Source: Streptantibioticus parmotrematis (GTDB taxonomy: Bacteria; Actinomycetota; Actinomycetes; Streptomycetales; Streptomycetaceae). Taken from it: a stretch of DNA of 46,907 bases. The translations under genes were made by a program, and so were the position numbers. Below, in pieces: positions 31,097-39,490 of this stretch. The notes under the pieces were generated by a model. The model had not been told where the DNA came from. It did no database searches and worked only from the letters and a program-made list of their open reading frames with translations. The DNA is taken from NCBI RefSeq assembly GCF_019890615.1, contig NZ_JAINVZ010000036.1:1-46907 (forward strand), read 5' to 3'. Within the stretch, counting starts at the first letter, position 1, and every line of letters begins with the position of its first letter.

Positions 31097-31133
31097 GAGG
31101 GAACCCTTCGGGAGGTCGGAGCACGGCAACGCG

Positions 31134-31172
31134 CCGGTTCCTGTTCGTGCCTCGGTACTCTTCAGGAACCGG
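31134..31172. promoter_or_regulatory. Inverted repeat between hydrolase and HxlR genes
   Basis: CCGGTTCCTG (31134-31143) and CAGGAACCGG (31163-31172) are perfect 10-bp arms around 19 bases, in the 149-base divergent promoter region. It is a good candidate operator for the HxlR protein. Confidence 0.6.
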
Positions 31173-31245
31173 AATCATCGTGCTGCGCCTGACGCACTCC
31201 GATCAATAAGGCACATTTCGGTGCCCCGGTTCTCTGGAGGTAACC

Positions 31246-31632
31246 ATGAGCGACACAGCGGACGGCGGGCCGGCCTCCGAGGAGCCGTGCCGGGCGCGCG
31301 AGGTACTGGGCATGGTCGGCGACAAGTGGTCGCTGCTGATCGTGCGCCACCTCAGCGAGGGGCCGCGTCGCTTCACCGAGCTCAAGCGCAGCGTCGAGGG
31401 GATCAGTCAGCGCATGCTCACCGTCACCCTGCGCGGCCTCGAGCGGGACGGCATCCTCACGCGGACCGTCCGCAACGTCATGCCGCCGCACGTCAGTTAC
31501 GAGCTCACGCCGATGGGCAGGTCTCTGCGCGAAGCCACCGCGCCCCTGCTGGAGTGGAGCACCGCGCACCTGGCGCGCATCGGCGCCGCTCGCGCCGCCT
31601 ACGACGCCCGCCCGGACGCCCCGCCGGCCTGA
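31246..31632 (+). CDS. HxlR-family transcriptional regulator
   Basis: A 128-residue winged-helix regulator: CRAREVLGMVGDKWSLLIVR, then HLSEGPRRFTELKRSVEGIS, QRMLTVTLRGLERDGILTRT and YELTPMGRSL cover the full HxlR domain. A Cys before the first helix (EEPCRAREVLG) is at the place where redox- or aldehyde-sensing HxlR proteins have theirs. GGAGG sits eight bases upstream of the ATG. It is divergent from the hydrolase, with the inverted repeat between them. Confidence 0.92.
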   Translation: MSDTADGGPASEEPCRAREVLGMVGDKWSLLIVRHLSEGPRRFTELKRSVEGISQRMLTVTLRGLERDGILTRTVRNVMPPHVSYELTPMGRSLREATAPLLEWSTAHLARIGAARAAYDARPDAPPA

Positions 31633-31656
31633 CCCTCGCCGGGCTTCCTGGCTCCC

Positions 31657-31714
31657 GCGGCCCGCCCGTGCTGCGGCCCGCCCGTGCTGCGGCCCGCCCG
31701 TGCTGCGGCCCGCC
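31657..31714. repeat. 16-bp tandem repeat, 3.6 copies
   Basis: GCGGCCCGCCCGTGCT occurs three times exactly at 31657-31704 and a partial fourth copy runs to 31714. It lies between the convergent HxlR and ArsR-SRPBCC genes and can be prone to slippage. Confidence 0.9.
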
Positions 31715-31752
31715 TCCGCGAAGGTGGCGCCGGGGCGCGCCCGCGAGAGCCG

Positions 31753-32580
31753 CTACCCGTTCTTCCCCATGCGGGCCGCGCGCTCGGCGGCGTGGAACTC
31801 CCAGGGCGGCGTGGGCAGTACGTCGCCCGTCTCCAGGAACGTCTTGAGGTTGGCGAGCACCGTGGGCCAGCCCTGCCCGATCGCCTCCCGGTCGGCTGCC
31901 GAACGGAAGCGGGTCTGCGTGAGCGTGAGCTTCACGATGTCGCGGTACGGCTCGATCTCGAACGTCACCACGCTCTGCTCGGCCGCGGGGGCGTCGGCGT
32001 CGTGGGGAGCGCCGAAACCGAACGACAGGCGGCGCGGTCGGTCCACCTCCGTGACCGTCCCGGCCGCGTCGGCGATGCCGGAACCGTCGGCCCGCACGTG
32101 TTCGACCCGGCTGCCGACGCTCCAGTCCGAGACCTGTGCGTGACCCCAGAACCTCGCGGTGATGTCCGGGTCGGTGAGCGCTCGCCACACCTGCTCCGCC
32201 GTGGCGTGGATGTAGGTCGTGTAGACGTAGTCGGGGATCGTCCCTGCGTGATCGGCCTCGGACATCGTGTTCTCCTCCGCGCGATTCCTGATCGTTTCGA
32301 GTGCCGCGAGACGCGGCTCCTCGAACTTCCGGATCCAGCGGGTCTGGATCCGGTGAATGGGCACCGGGTTCAGGTAGTGGAGCTTGCGCCGGCCGTCCCG
32401 CACCGAGGTCACGAGATTGGCGGCCTCCAGGATTTCGAGGTGCTGGCTGACCGACTGGCGGCGCATGTCGAGGCCCTCGCAGAGTTCGCCGAGGGTCAGC
32501 CCCGCGCGCTCGCGCAGCATGTCCAGCAGGCGACGCCGCCCGGGGTCGGCCAGCGCCTTGAACACCGTGTCCGGTTCCAT
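31753..32580 (-). CDS. ArsR regulator fused to an SRPBCC (AHSA1-type) domain
   Basis: A 275-residue fusion. Residues 1-100 are an ArsR winged helix (MEPDTVFKALADPGRRRLLD, MRRQSVSQHLEILEAANLVT). Residues about 110-260 are an SRPBCC/AHSA1 domain (YVYTTYIHATAEQVWRALTD, ARFWGHAQVSDWSVGSRVEH, GWPTVLANLKTFLETGD), a hydrophobic ligand pocket. These are usually two overlapping genes; here MSEADH at the junction, where a second gene would start, is read through in the same frame. The SRPBCC part may sense a ligand. A palindrome lies directly upstream of the ATG. Confidence 0.9.
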   Translation of the reverse strand: MEPDTVFKALADPGRRRLLDMLRERAGLTLGELCEGLDMRRQSVSQHLEILEAANLVTSVRDGRRKLHYLNPVPIHRIQTRWIRKFEEPRLAALETIRNRAEENTMSEADHAGTIPDYVYTTYIHATAEQVWRALTDPDITARFWGHAQVSDWSVGSRVEHVRADGSGIADAAGTVTEVDRPRRLSFGFGAPHDADAPAAEQSVVTFEIEPYRDIVKLTLTQTRFRSAADREAIGQGWPTVLANLKTFLETGDVLPTPPWEFHAAERAARMGKNG

Positions 32581-32589
32581 GGCCTCATT

Positions 32590-32609
32590 ATGCAGGCATT
32601 CACCTGCAT
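32590..32609 (-). promoter_or_regulatory. Palindromic operator in front of the ArsR-SRPBCC gene
   Basis: ATGCAGG (32590-32596) and CCTGCAT (32603-32609) are perfect 7-bp arms around six bases. The site starts nine bases upstream of the start codon, where an autorepressor would block transcription or early elongation. Confidence 0.6.
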
Positions 32610-32695
32610 GTGCCAGCGGGGCTTCGGCGGTCGTCAGCGGCCCGGCCGCGTCGTGCGACCCGGAGGGGCCGACCTCGCGGGCTGACTGGGTGCGG

Positions 32696-33418
32696 CTACA
32701 GGTTGTTGACGAGCAGATTGACCGCGAACGCGAAGCGGTCCGGGCCCGTGCCGGAGATCAGGTCGGCGGCGTGGCGCTGGGTGTGCGGGAACTGCTCGAC
32801 CGGCAGCGCGGTGAAGCGCTCCAGCAACTCGTCCTGGCCGAGCACCCACTCCTGGTCCGGGCGCTTGCGCCGCTGCTGGACCACCGACTGCTCCAACGCG
32901 TAGGCGCTGACGTAGAGGGAGAGCGCGTCGCGGGCCCAGGCGGCCGTCCTCGGGGCGACGCCGCCCGCGAGCAGGATCGCCAGGATTCCTTCGCCGACCC
33001 GCAGCGTGTCCAGGTTGGTCGGCACCACGGCCAGCGCGGCGCGTGAGACCCCGGGGTACTTCAGGTACAGGTCGCGGATCTGCGTGCAGACCCCGAGCAG
33101 CTGCTCGCGCCAGGCGGCCGGGTCCGGCTCGGGGAGCGCGACCTCCGCGTAGAGCCTGCCGATCAGCAGCTCGTCGATGTCGTCCTTGTTGACGATGTGC
33201 GCGTACAGCGACGACGGGCCGGTGCCGAGCACGGCGGCGACACGGCGGATGGTCAGCGCGTCGTACCCCTGCGTGGCGACGACTTCCAGGGCGGCGTCGG
33301 TGATCCGCTCGACGGTGATCGGCTTCTTGCGCGGCACCGGTGCGGCGGCGGCCTCCGCGGCGGGCTGGGCGTGGCGGGCGGCGCGGCGCTTGCGGGGATC
33401 GTCGGGCATGCCGGCCAC
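32696..33418 (-). CDS. TetR-family regulator with a TetR_C-type ligand domain
   Basis: A 240-residue repressor. The HTH is at about 32-80 (ITVERITDAALEVVATQGYD, LTIRRVAAVLGTGPSSLYAH). The C-terminal domain (about 95-235) starts LLIGRLYAEVALPEPDPAAW and resembles TetR_C/TetR_C_1 domains that bind tetracycline-like or aromatic ligands. The GTG at 33418 or the ATG at 33409 may be the start; neither has a clear ribosome site, so the transcript may be leaderless. It is divergent from an FAD monooxygenase, with two palindromes between them. Confidence 0.9.
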   Translation of the reverse strand: MAGMPDDPRKRRAARHAQPAAEAAAAPVPRKKPITVERITDAALEVVATQGYDALTIRRVAAVLGTGPSSLYAHIVNKDDIDELLIGRLYAEVALPEPDPAAWREQLLGVCTQIRDLYLKYPGVSRAALAVVPTNLDTLRVGEGILAILLAGGVAPRTAAWARDALSLYVSAYALEQSVVQQRRKRPDQEWVLGQDELLERFTALPVEQFPHTQRHAADLISGTGPDRFAFAVNLLVNNL

Positions 33419-33430
33419 TATAGCTTGACA

Positions 33431-33462
33431 CGATCTAAGTTCGGTGCGTAGAACTTAGATCG
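33431..33462. promoter_or_regulatory. 12-bp-arm inverted repeat next to the TetR start
   Basis: CGATCTAAGTTC (33431-33442) and GAACTTAGATCG (33451-33462) are perfect arms around eight bases. It starts 12 bases upstream of the TetR GTG and is AT-richer than its surroundings, as operators often are. Confidence 0.75.
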
Positions 33463-33466
33463 TCAA

Positions 33467-33483
33467 TACGAACAATGTTCGTA
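33467..33483. promoter_or_regulatory. TetR-type operator upstream of the first FAD monooxygenase
   Basis: TACGAACA-A-TGTTCGTA is a perfect 17-bp palindrome, 37 bases upstream of the monooxygenase start. Related copies lie at 36752-36785 in front of a second monooxygenase. Confidence 0.75.
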
Positions 33484-33520
33484 CCATGGTCGTGCAGAAG
33501 TGTTCTGGAGGTGGTGGGTG

Positions 33521-34645
33521 ATGCGCGTTTCCGTCGTCGGGGCCGGGCTGGGAGGTCTGGCGCTCGCGCAGGGGCTGCGGGGTGCCGGGATCGAGGCCGA
33601 CGTGTTCGAGCGCGATCCGGGGATCGTGGCGCGGTTCCAGGGCTACCGGCTCGTGCTGGACCCGACCGGCTTCCAGGCGGTGCGCGACTGCCTGCCGACG
33701 CGCTGGCACCCGTTGCTGGACGAGATCGTCATGGACGCCTCCGCCGGGCAACTGGTCCTGGACCCGCGGCTGAACGAGATCGGCAGGCTCGGCGGCGGCC
33801 GCACCGGCATCGTGGTCGACCGGCAGGTGCTGCGGCACCTGCTGCTGACCGGCCTCACCGTGCACACCGACGCCGCGCTGACCGGCTACGAGGTACTGGC
33901 GGGCGGCGGCGTCCGGGCCCGGTTCGCCCGCCGCGAACCGGCCACCGCCGACCTGCTCGTCGGCGCGGACGGCGTCACCTCCGCGGTCCGCGGGGTGCTG
34001 TCGCCGCGGACCGTCCCGACCGACACCGGCGTGCGGTTCGTCATCGGCCGTACCCCGCTGACCGACGAGTTCGCCGGCCTGTCCAGGGCCTACGGCTCGA
34101 AGATCGCGGGCGACGGCGTCAGCCTGCTGCTCGGCGCGATGCGCTTCCGTACGCCGCCGAAGCAGGCCGCCGAGCAGCTGGCCCCCGACGTCACGCTGCC
34201 CGACATCGGCGACTACGTGCGCTGGGCCATGATCCTTCCGCCGAACGGCTCGCTGGGGAACCTGAGCGCGCAGGACGCCGTGCTGTCCCGGATGGAGGGC
34301 TGGCACCCCGAGCTGCGCGCGCTGATCGAGCAGGCCGACCCGGACAACAGCACGCTGCTGTCCATCCGGGTGGTCGAGCCCGGTGAACGCTGGGCGCCCG
34401 GCCCGGTCACGCTGCTCGGCGACGCGATCCACGCCACCTCCCCGACCGGCGGCAACGGTGCCAACACCGCGTTGCGTGACGCCGACCTGCTGCGCCGCCG
34501 TCTGATCGAGGCCGAGGCAGGCCGCCAGGATCTGTTCGACGCGGTCGGTGACTACGAGCGGGAGATGTTCGCGTACGGGGCCCAGGCCGTGCGTAGCAGC
34601 CTGGAGAAGCTGCCCGCCTTCGCCCCCGGAGTGAAACCCTCCTGA
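33521..34645 (+). CDS. FAD-dependent monooxygenase (PHBH/TetX-like)
   Basis: A 374-residue class A flavoprotein monooxygenase. It has [20 protein letters not shown] (FAD-binding GxGxxG), the DG-type segment [15 protein letters not shown] near residue 150, and the GD motif [20 protein letters not shown] near residue 300. It would use NADPH and O2 to hydroxylate an organic substrate, perhaps an aromatic antibiotic. GGAGGTGG (33507-33514) sits six bases before the ATG. It is divergent from the TetR gene and next to a nitroreductase-like gene, and the TetR protein likely represses it. Confidence 0.9.
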   Translation: MRVSVVGAGLGGLALAQGLRGAGIEADVFERDPGIVARFQGYRLVLDPTGFQAVRDCLPTRWHPLLDEIVMDASAGQLVLDPRLNEIGRLGGGRTGIVVDRQVLRHLLLTGLTVHTDAALTGYEVLAGGGVRARFARREPATADLLVGADGVTSAVRGVLSPRTVPTDTGVRFVIGRTPLTDEFAGLSRAYGSKIAGDGVSLLLGAMRFRTPPKQAAEQLAPDVTLPDIGDYVRWAMILPPNGSLGNLSAQDAVLSRMEGWHPELRALIEQADPDNSTLLSIRVVEPGERWAPGPVTLLGDAIHATSPTGGNGANTALRDADLLRRRLIEAEAGRQDLFDAVGDYEREMFAYGAQAVRSSLEKLPAFAPGVKPS

Positions 34646-34770
34646 GGAACGCCCGCCCGGTCACCGCCTGGGGGATCATGGAACGGCACGATCCGACCGA
34701 GGGCGCGGGACGGCAACTGGCGTCAGGCCAGACCGCTTTCGCGGCCTCCGCTAGTGGGACGGGAAACCGC

Positions 34771-35217
34771 ATGCCTCTCAACGGCGAGTACGAGCCGAGC
34801 CCGGACACGTTCGTCAGCGACCAGGTCGCGCTGTACGAACGTTCCGGCGGCACCGAGGGAACGACCTTGCAGGGCAAGCCCGTCGTGGTCCTCACCAGCC
34901 TGGGCGCCAAGAGCGGGAAGGTCCGCAAGACGCCGCTGATGCGCGTCGAGCACGACGGCTCGTACGCCCTCGTGGCCTCGCAGGGCGGCGCGCCCAAGCA
35001 CCCGACCTGGTACTTCAACCTCGTCGCCCACCCGGTGGTCGAGTTGCAGGACGGGCCCGTGCGGCGCGACATGCGGGCCCGCGTGGTCGAGGGCGCCGAG
35101 CGGGACGCGTGGTGGGCGCGGGCGGTCGAGGCGTGGCCGGACTACGCGGAGTACGTGAAGAAGACGGACCGCGTGATCCCGGTCTTCGTCCTCGAACCGG
35201 TGGGCGACGCGGGCTGA
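34771..35217 (+). CDS. F420-dependent nitroreductase/DDN-family protein
   Basis: A 148-residue split-barrel protein of the deazaflavin (F420)-dependent nitroreductase family. It contains [40 protein letters not shown] and [20 protein letters not shown], which form the F420-binding groove in Ddn-type proteins. It would reduce an acceptor using F420H2. ATG 34771 has GGGA six bases upstream. It follows the first monooxygenase by about 125 bases and ends one base from the convergent second monooxygenase gene, so it is probably in the same regulon. Confidence 0.9.
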   Translation: MPLNGEYEPSPDTFVSDQVALYERSGGTEGTTLQGKPVVVLTSLGAKSGKVRKTPLMRVEHDGSYALVASQGGAPKHPTWYFNLVAHPVVELQDGPVRRDMRARVVEGAERDAWWARAVEAWPDYAEYVKKTDRVIPVFVLEPVGDAG

Positions 35218-35218
35218 G

Positions 35219-36754
35219 TCAGCTCGCGGGTTCGCCCGCCCAGCGGCGCAGCGTGGCGTCGAGGCCGTCCGCCGACGTGTCGTCCGCGGCCCAGGCGATC
35301 ACGCCGTCGGGGCGGACCAGCACGCCGGTCGGCGTCCCGGGGCCGTCGGCCACCGTGGTGACCCGGCCCGCCCAGGGCGCGGCGATGCGGGCGAACGCGC
35401 CGTCCGGCGTGCGGTCGAGCAGCAGGAAACCGCCGTCGTGGCCGTGGTCGACCAGCCGCGAGCCGTCGTTCAGCCGCGCATCGGGCAGGTAGCGGCCGGT
35501 CAGCGGGTGGTCGCCGGGCAGGGCGAGGCGCTGGGTGACGCCCCAGATCTGCTTGACGGCGTACGTCGCGCCCTCGCCGGTGGCCAGCAGGTCGGCGACG
35601 ACCGTGCGCAGCGCGGTGGACTGCGCGTCGCCGCGCAGCACGCCGATCTGGGCGCGCGTCCAGTCCAGCACCCAGGCGCCGAGGGGGCGGCGCTCGGCGT
35701 CGTAGGTGTCGAGCAGTTCCTCGCCCGACCGCCCGGCGACCACGGCGGCGAGCTTCCAGCCGAGGTTCATCGCGTCGCCGACCCCGAGGTTGAGGCCCTG
35801 GCCGCCGAACGGCGGGTGCACGTGCGCGGCGTCCCCGGCCAGCAGCACCCGGCCCAGGCGGTAGTCGGAGGCCTGGCGGGCGTTGTCGCTCCAGCGGGCC
35901 GCGCCGCCGCCGCGCAGCGCGGTCAGGGTGACGTCGGTGCCGGAGACCCGCCGCAGGCTCTCCTGCACGTCCTCCAACGTGACCGGGGCCGAGCGGTCGT
36001 CCGGGACGCGGCCGAACTCGGCGGTGATCACGCGGCCGGGCTGCGGCCCGTAGCGGTAGACGCCGTGCGCCGACCACGTCCAGCCGTCGGCGAGCTTGCC
36101 GGGGTCGGCGATGTCGGCGAGCGCCACGTAGCCGGTCAGCTCGGGGTCGGTGCCGGGGAAGCCGATGCCCGCGAGGCGGCGCACGGTGCTGCGCCCGCCG
36201 TCGCACCCGGCCAGCCAGCCGGTGCGCACCGTGCCGTCGGTGGTGCCGACGAGCACGGCGTCGCCGGTGTCCTCCAGCGCGGTGACCTCGACGCCACGGA
36301 TCACCGGGACGCCGAGCCGCTCGACGTGGGCGGCGAGCAGCGCCTCCAGCTCGCGCTGCGGCACCATGCGCGCGCCGTCGAGCGCGGCGTGCCCGGCGAA
36401 GTCGGGGTCGGACCAGTCCACGAGGCCGGGGTCGAGGACCAGCCCGGCGAAGTGCCCGGTGAACCGCGGCACCCCGCCGGGCTTGCGGCCGCCGCCCGGC
36501 CGGGGGAAGGACCCCGCGCGCTCCAGCACCTCCCGCTGCACCTGCTCGGCGGCGGCCAGCAGCCCGCGGCGGTCGAGCGCGGCGGCCGTCGTCACGTTGA
36601 TCGAGGCCGCCTTCATCCCCTCGTCCGGCTCGGCCAGCCGCTCGATCACCTGCACCGACACCCCGGCGAGCGCCAGCTCGGCGGCCAGCACGAGGCCCAC
36701 CGGCCCGGCGCCGACCACGGTCACGTCCCTGTCCTGCGTCACTCGCGTAGTCAC
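35219..36754 (-). CDS. FAD-dependent aromatic monooxygenase (RdmE/Rox-like)
   Basis: A 511-residue class A flavin monooxygenase with the substrate pocket and thioredoxin-like C-terminal domain of polyketide hydroxylases. Motifs are DVTVVGAGPVGLVLAAELAL at the N-terminus, WLAGCDGGRSTVRRLAGIGF near residue 175, and RVLLAGDAAHVHPPFGGQGL then NLGVGDAMNLGWKLA near residue 305. Relatives hydroxylate anthracyclines or inactivate rifampicin. The start is uncertain: GTG 36754, 36742 and 36724 are in frame and the last has AGGACAGGG upstream. Operator-like palindromes overlap the 5' end and match the one in front of the first monooxygenase. Confidence 0.88.
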   Translation of the reverse strand: MTTRVTQDRDVTVVGAGPVGLVLAAELALAGVSVQVIERLAEPDEGMKAASINVTTAAALDRRGLLAAAEQVQREVLERAGSFPRPGGGRKPGGVPRFTGHFAGLVLDPGLVDWSDPDFAGHAALDGARMVPQRELEALLAAHVERLGVPVIRGVEVTALEDTGDAVLVGTTDGTVRTGWLAGCDGGRSTVRRLAGIGFPGTDPELTGYVALADIADPGKLADGWTWSAHGVYRYGPQPGRVITAEFGRVPDDRSAPVTLEDVQESLRRVSGTDVTLTALRGGGAARWSDNARQASDYRLGRVLLAGDAAHVHPPFGGQGLNLGVGDAMNLGWKLAAVVAGRSGEELLDTYDAERRPLGAWVLDWTRAQIGVLRGDAQSTALRTVVADLLATGEGATYAVKQIWGVTQRLALPGDHPLTGRYLPDARLNDGSRLVDHGHDGGFLLLDRTPDGAFARIAAPWAGRVTTVADGPGTPTGVLVRPDGVIAWAADDTSADGLDATLRRWAGEPAS

Positions 36755-36785
36755 GAACACTGTTCTATGAACGAACGGCGTTCGT
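36752..36785 (-). promoter_or_regulatory. Two TetR-type operators at the second monooxygenase start
   Basis: CACGAACA-C-TGTTCTAT (36752-36768) is an imperfect copy, and ACGAACG-G-CGTTCGT (36771-36785) a perfect 15-bp palindrome. Both keep the ACGAAC...GTTC layout of the palindrome at 33467-33483. Confidence 0.7.
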
Positions 36786-36908
36786 GTCAAGTCGAACACC
36801 CCGCCGACGCCGCCCGGCGAGCCATCCCGGGGCCCTCCCACCGGGGGCGCGCCCGGCCGCCGGAAAACCTCGGGTGTCGGCGCCGAGCGCGCGCCTAGGA
36901 TCGCCCGC

Positions 36909-37658
36909 ATGGCGCTGCGACCTGTTCAGGTGAACTTCAAGGCGCTCGACTGCGAGGCGGTCGGGCATTTCTGGGCGGACGCGCTCGGGTGGGGTGTCTC
37001 CAGCGAAGGGCCCGGCGTGATCAACGTCGAACCCGGCGGCGGCTTCGTCTGGCCCGACCCGGCCGCCCTCTGCGTCGACGTCGTCGCCGTACCGGAACCG
37101 AAGACGGCCACGAAGAACCGCGTGCACCTCGATCTCGCCACCACCTCCGCCGCTCACCAGACGCAGCTGGTCGCCCGCCTGAAGGCGCTCGGCGCGACGC
37201 CCGCCGACGTGGGCCAGGGCGACGACGTGCCGTGGACGGTCCTCGCCGACCCCGAGGGGAACGAGTTCTGCGTGCTGGAGCCCCGGGAGACCTACCGGGA
37301 CACCGGGCCGATCGCCGCCGTGGTGGTCGACTGCGTGGATCCGCGTGCCATGGCCCGGTTCTGGGGTGAGGCGACGGACTGGGACGTGCGCGAAGTGGCC
37401 GACGATCACGCGGTGTTGCGGTCCGCGCGGGGCGTCGGACCGTATCTGGAATTCCTCCGCAAGCCCGAGCCGAAGACCGTGCCGGACCGCGTCCACCTCG
37501 ACCTGATGCCGTACCCGGGTGATGACAGGACCGCGGAGGTCGCCCGGCTGCGGGGGCTCGGCGCCACCGATCTCGACCTGGGGCAGGGCGACGTGCCGTG
37601 GACGTGCCTGGCGGATCCGGAGGGCCACGAGTTCTGCGTCCTGGGCCGCTCCTCCTGA
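36909..37658 (+). CDS. Tandem VOC (glyoxalase-like) family protein
   Basis: A 249-residue protein with two VOC domains. The first covers about 1-122 (QVNFKALDCEAVGHFWADAL ... VLADPEGNEFCVLEP), the second about 128-247 (AVVVDCVDPRAMARFWGEAT ... CLADPEGHEFCVLG). Both repeat the PEPKT...RVHLDL block and the DPEGxEFCVL end that carries a metal-ligand Glu in active enzymes. It is probably a glyoxalase-like enzyme or a drug-binding resistance protein. ATG 36909 starts the first domain. A terminator follows. Confidence 0.88.
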   Translation: MALRPVQVNFKALDCEAVGHFWADALGWGVSSEGPGVINVEPGGGFVWPDPAALCVDVVAVPEPKTATKNRVHLDLATTSAAHQTQLVARLKALGATPADVGQGDDVPWTVLADPEGNEFCVLEPRETYRDTGPIAAVVVDCVDPRAMARFWGEATDWDVREVADDHAVLRSARGVGPYLEFLRKPEPKTVPDRVHLDLMPYPGDDRTAEVARLRGLGATDLDLGQGDVPWTCLADPEGHEFCVLGRSS

Positions 37659-37700
37659 GAAGGCGGGGCCCCGTCCCGCCACTTCAACGTATAGCTGACC

Positions 37701-37723
37701 GGGGGCCTTGCGGCAAGGCCCCC
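37701..37723 (+). terminator. Hairpin terminator after the VOC gene
   Basis: GGGGGCCTTG (37701-37710) and CAAGGCCCCC (37714-37723) form a perfect 10-bp stem with a 3-base loop, 42 bases after the VOC stop and before the next monooxygenase. Confidence 0.78.
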
Positions 37724-37779
37724 GTCGTGCCGCACAATCGCCGGCCGATGCCCATGAGCTGCGCGAACGGGAGTACGCA

Positions 37780-39408
37780 TTGCACGCCACCGCTGAGGAA
37801 CGCACCGCGCGCGAGCCGGACCGGACCGCCGACGTCGTCGTGGTCGGCGCGGGGCCGACGGGACTGATGCTCGCGGCCGAACTGCGGCTCGCCGGCGCGA
37901 GCGTGCTCGTCCTCGACCGGAGGGAGGGCCCTGGGGACACCCCGAGGGCGAGCGGCATGAACGGCCGGATCGTTCAACTGCTGTGCTGTCGAGGCTTGTT
38001 GGAACGGTTCAGCCAGGGCGGCCGCGGGCTCGTGCCGAGTCCCTCGATCCCGTTCGGCGGCATGCAACTGGACCTCGGCCGCCTGCCCGACTCCCCGCTC
38101 CAGGCCCTCCACCTCCCGCAGCCACGCCTTGAACGCCTGCTCGACGACCACGCGCGGGACCTCGGCGCGAGGGTGCTGCGGAGCCGGACGCTGACCGGGC
38201 TGACCCAGGACGAGTCCACGGTGACCGCGCACGTGAGCGGCCCGGACGGACCGTCCGCGATCACCGCGCGCTACCTCGTGGGGTGCGACGGCGGCTGGAG
38301 CCGGGTCCGCGAGGCGGTCGGCATCGGCTTCCCCGGCACGGCGTACCCGGAGGTCAACCGGCTCGCGCAGGTCCCCGTGCCCGACGCGGTGACCCTGCGG
38401 GACGACGGCGACCTCGACGTGCCCGGGCTCGGCAGGCTCCGCGCGGGCTTCACGCGCACGGATCGCGGGGTGTTCGCGTTCGGCGCGCTGAGCGGGGGCG
38501 ACCTGCTCGTGCAGACCACCGAGGACCTGGTGCGGACCACCGAGGACCTCGTGCGGACCACCGAGGGCGAGGCGGTGGCCGACGAGGGCGACGCGCCGAT
38601 GACCCTGGACGAACTGCGCGCGAGCGTCCGCCGGGTGCTCGGCGCGGACCTGCCGTTCGAGGGCGCGACGCGGCTGTCGCGCTACCGGTTCCAGGCCCGG
38701 CTGGCCGAGCGCTACCGGGATGGGCGGGTGATGCTGGCGGGCGACGCGGCGCACCAGTTCCCGGCCACCGGCATCGGCCTGAACGTGGGCATGCTCGACG
38801 CGGTCAACCTCGGCTGGAAGCTGGCCTCCGTCGTCCAAGGCCGTGTGCCCGCCGCGCTGTTGGAGACGTACCACGACGAACGCCGCTTCGCGGGGGAGCG
38901 GGCGATGCTCCAGACCCAGGCGCAGGTCGCGTTGCGGCGCTCGCACGACGCGGCGGGCGACGCGCTGCGCGAGGTGTTCCAGGAACTGTGCGCGGACGAG
39001 GGGGCGTTGCGCACGATCGCGGCGCTCGTCGCGGGCACGGACGTCCGCTACCGGCTGCCGAACCCCAACGGGCACGCGCTGACCGGTGACTTCGCGCCCG
39101 ACCTGAGCCTGAGCACCGGTGAGGGCACGACGAGCGTCGCGCGACTCCTGCACGCCGCGCGGCCGGTCCTGCTTCTGCTGGGCGAGAACGACGACTTGCG
39201 CGAGGCCGCGCGCGGCCGGCGCGATCGCGTGGACGTCATCGAGGCCTCCACCGAACAGCCGCCCGCAGACGCCCTGTTGATCCGCCCGGACGCCCACGTC
39301 GCCTGGGCCGCCGCCGTGGGGGAGCCCGCGTCGAGCGCGGTGCCCGCGTTGCGTGACGCGCTTGCCCGGTGGTTCGGCGAACCCGGGCCGGACTCCGCCG
39401 CGTCCTGA
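37780..39408 (+). CDS. FAD-dependent aromatic monooxygenase (third copy)
   Basis: A 542-residue class A flavin monooxygenase of the polyketide-hydroxylase type. FAD motifs are DVVVVGAGPTGLMLAAELRL near residue 20, YLVGCDGGWSRVREAVGIGF near 165, and VMLAGDAAHQFPATGIGLNV then GMLDAVNLGWKLA near 318. A 7-residue tandem repeat, TTEDLVR, occurs near residue 246. TTG 37780 is chosen because GGGAG is six bases upstream; no good ATG exists. It lacks the ACGAAC palindrome, so it is likely not under the same TetR. The substrate is unknown. Confidence 0.88.
   Translation: MHATAEERTAREPDRTADVVVVGAGPTGLMLAAELRLAGASVLVLDRREGPGDTPRASGMNGRIVQLLCCRGLLERFSQGGRGLVPSPSIPFGGMQLDLGRLPDSPLQALHLPQPRLERLLDDHARDLGARVLRSRTLTGLTQDESTVTAHVSGPDGPSAITARYLVGCDGGWSRVREAVGIGFPGTAYPEVNRLAQVPVPDAVTLRDDGDLDVPGLGRLRAGFTRTDRGVFAFGALSGGDLLVQTTEDLVRTTEDLVRTTEGEAVADEGDAPMTLDELRASVRRVLGADLPFEGATRLSRYRFQARLAERYRDGRVMLAGDAAHQFPATGIGLNVGMLDAVNLGWKLASVVQGRVPAALLETYHDERRFAGERAMLQTQAQVALRRSHDAAGDALREVFQELCADEGALRTIAALVAGTDVRYRLPNPNGHALTGDFAPDLSLSTGEGTTSVARLLHAARPVLLLLGENDDLREAARGRRDRVDVIEASTEQPPADALLIRPDAHVAWAAAVGEPASSAVPALRDALARWFGEPGPDSAAS
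38515..38567 (+). repeat. 21-bp tandem repeat inside the third monooxygenase gene
   Basis: Two copies (38515-38535, 38536-38556), differing at one base, plus the first 11 bases of a third, encode TTEDLVR-TTEDLVR-TTE. The change of three-base multiples keeps the frame; it is likely a recent slippage insertion in a surface loop. Confidence 0.85.
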
Positions 39409-39490
39409 CCCGTTGTCCACCGTTCGGTGGACAACGGGTGTGGCCGGGCGGTTGACGGACGGCGGGGGCGTGCGGGCGGAAGCTCGACGT

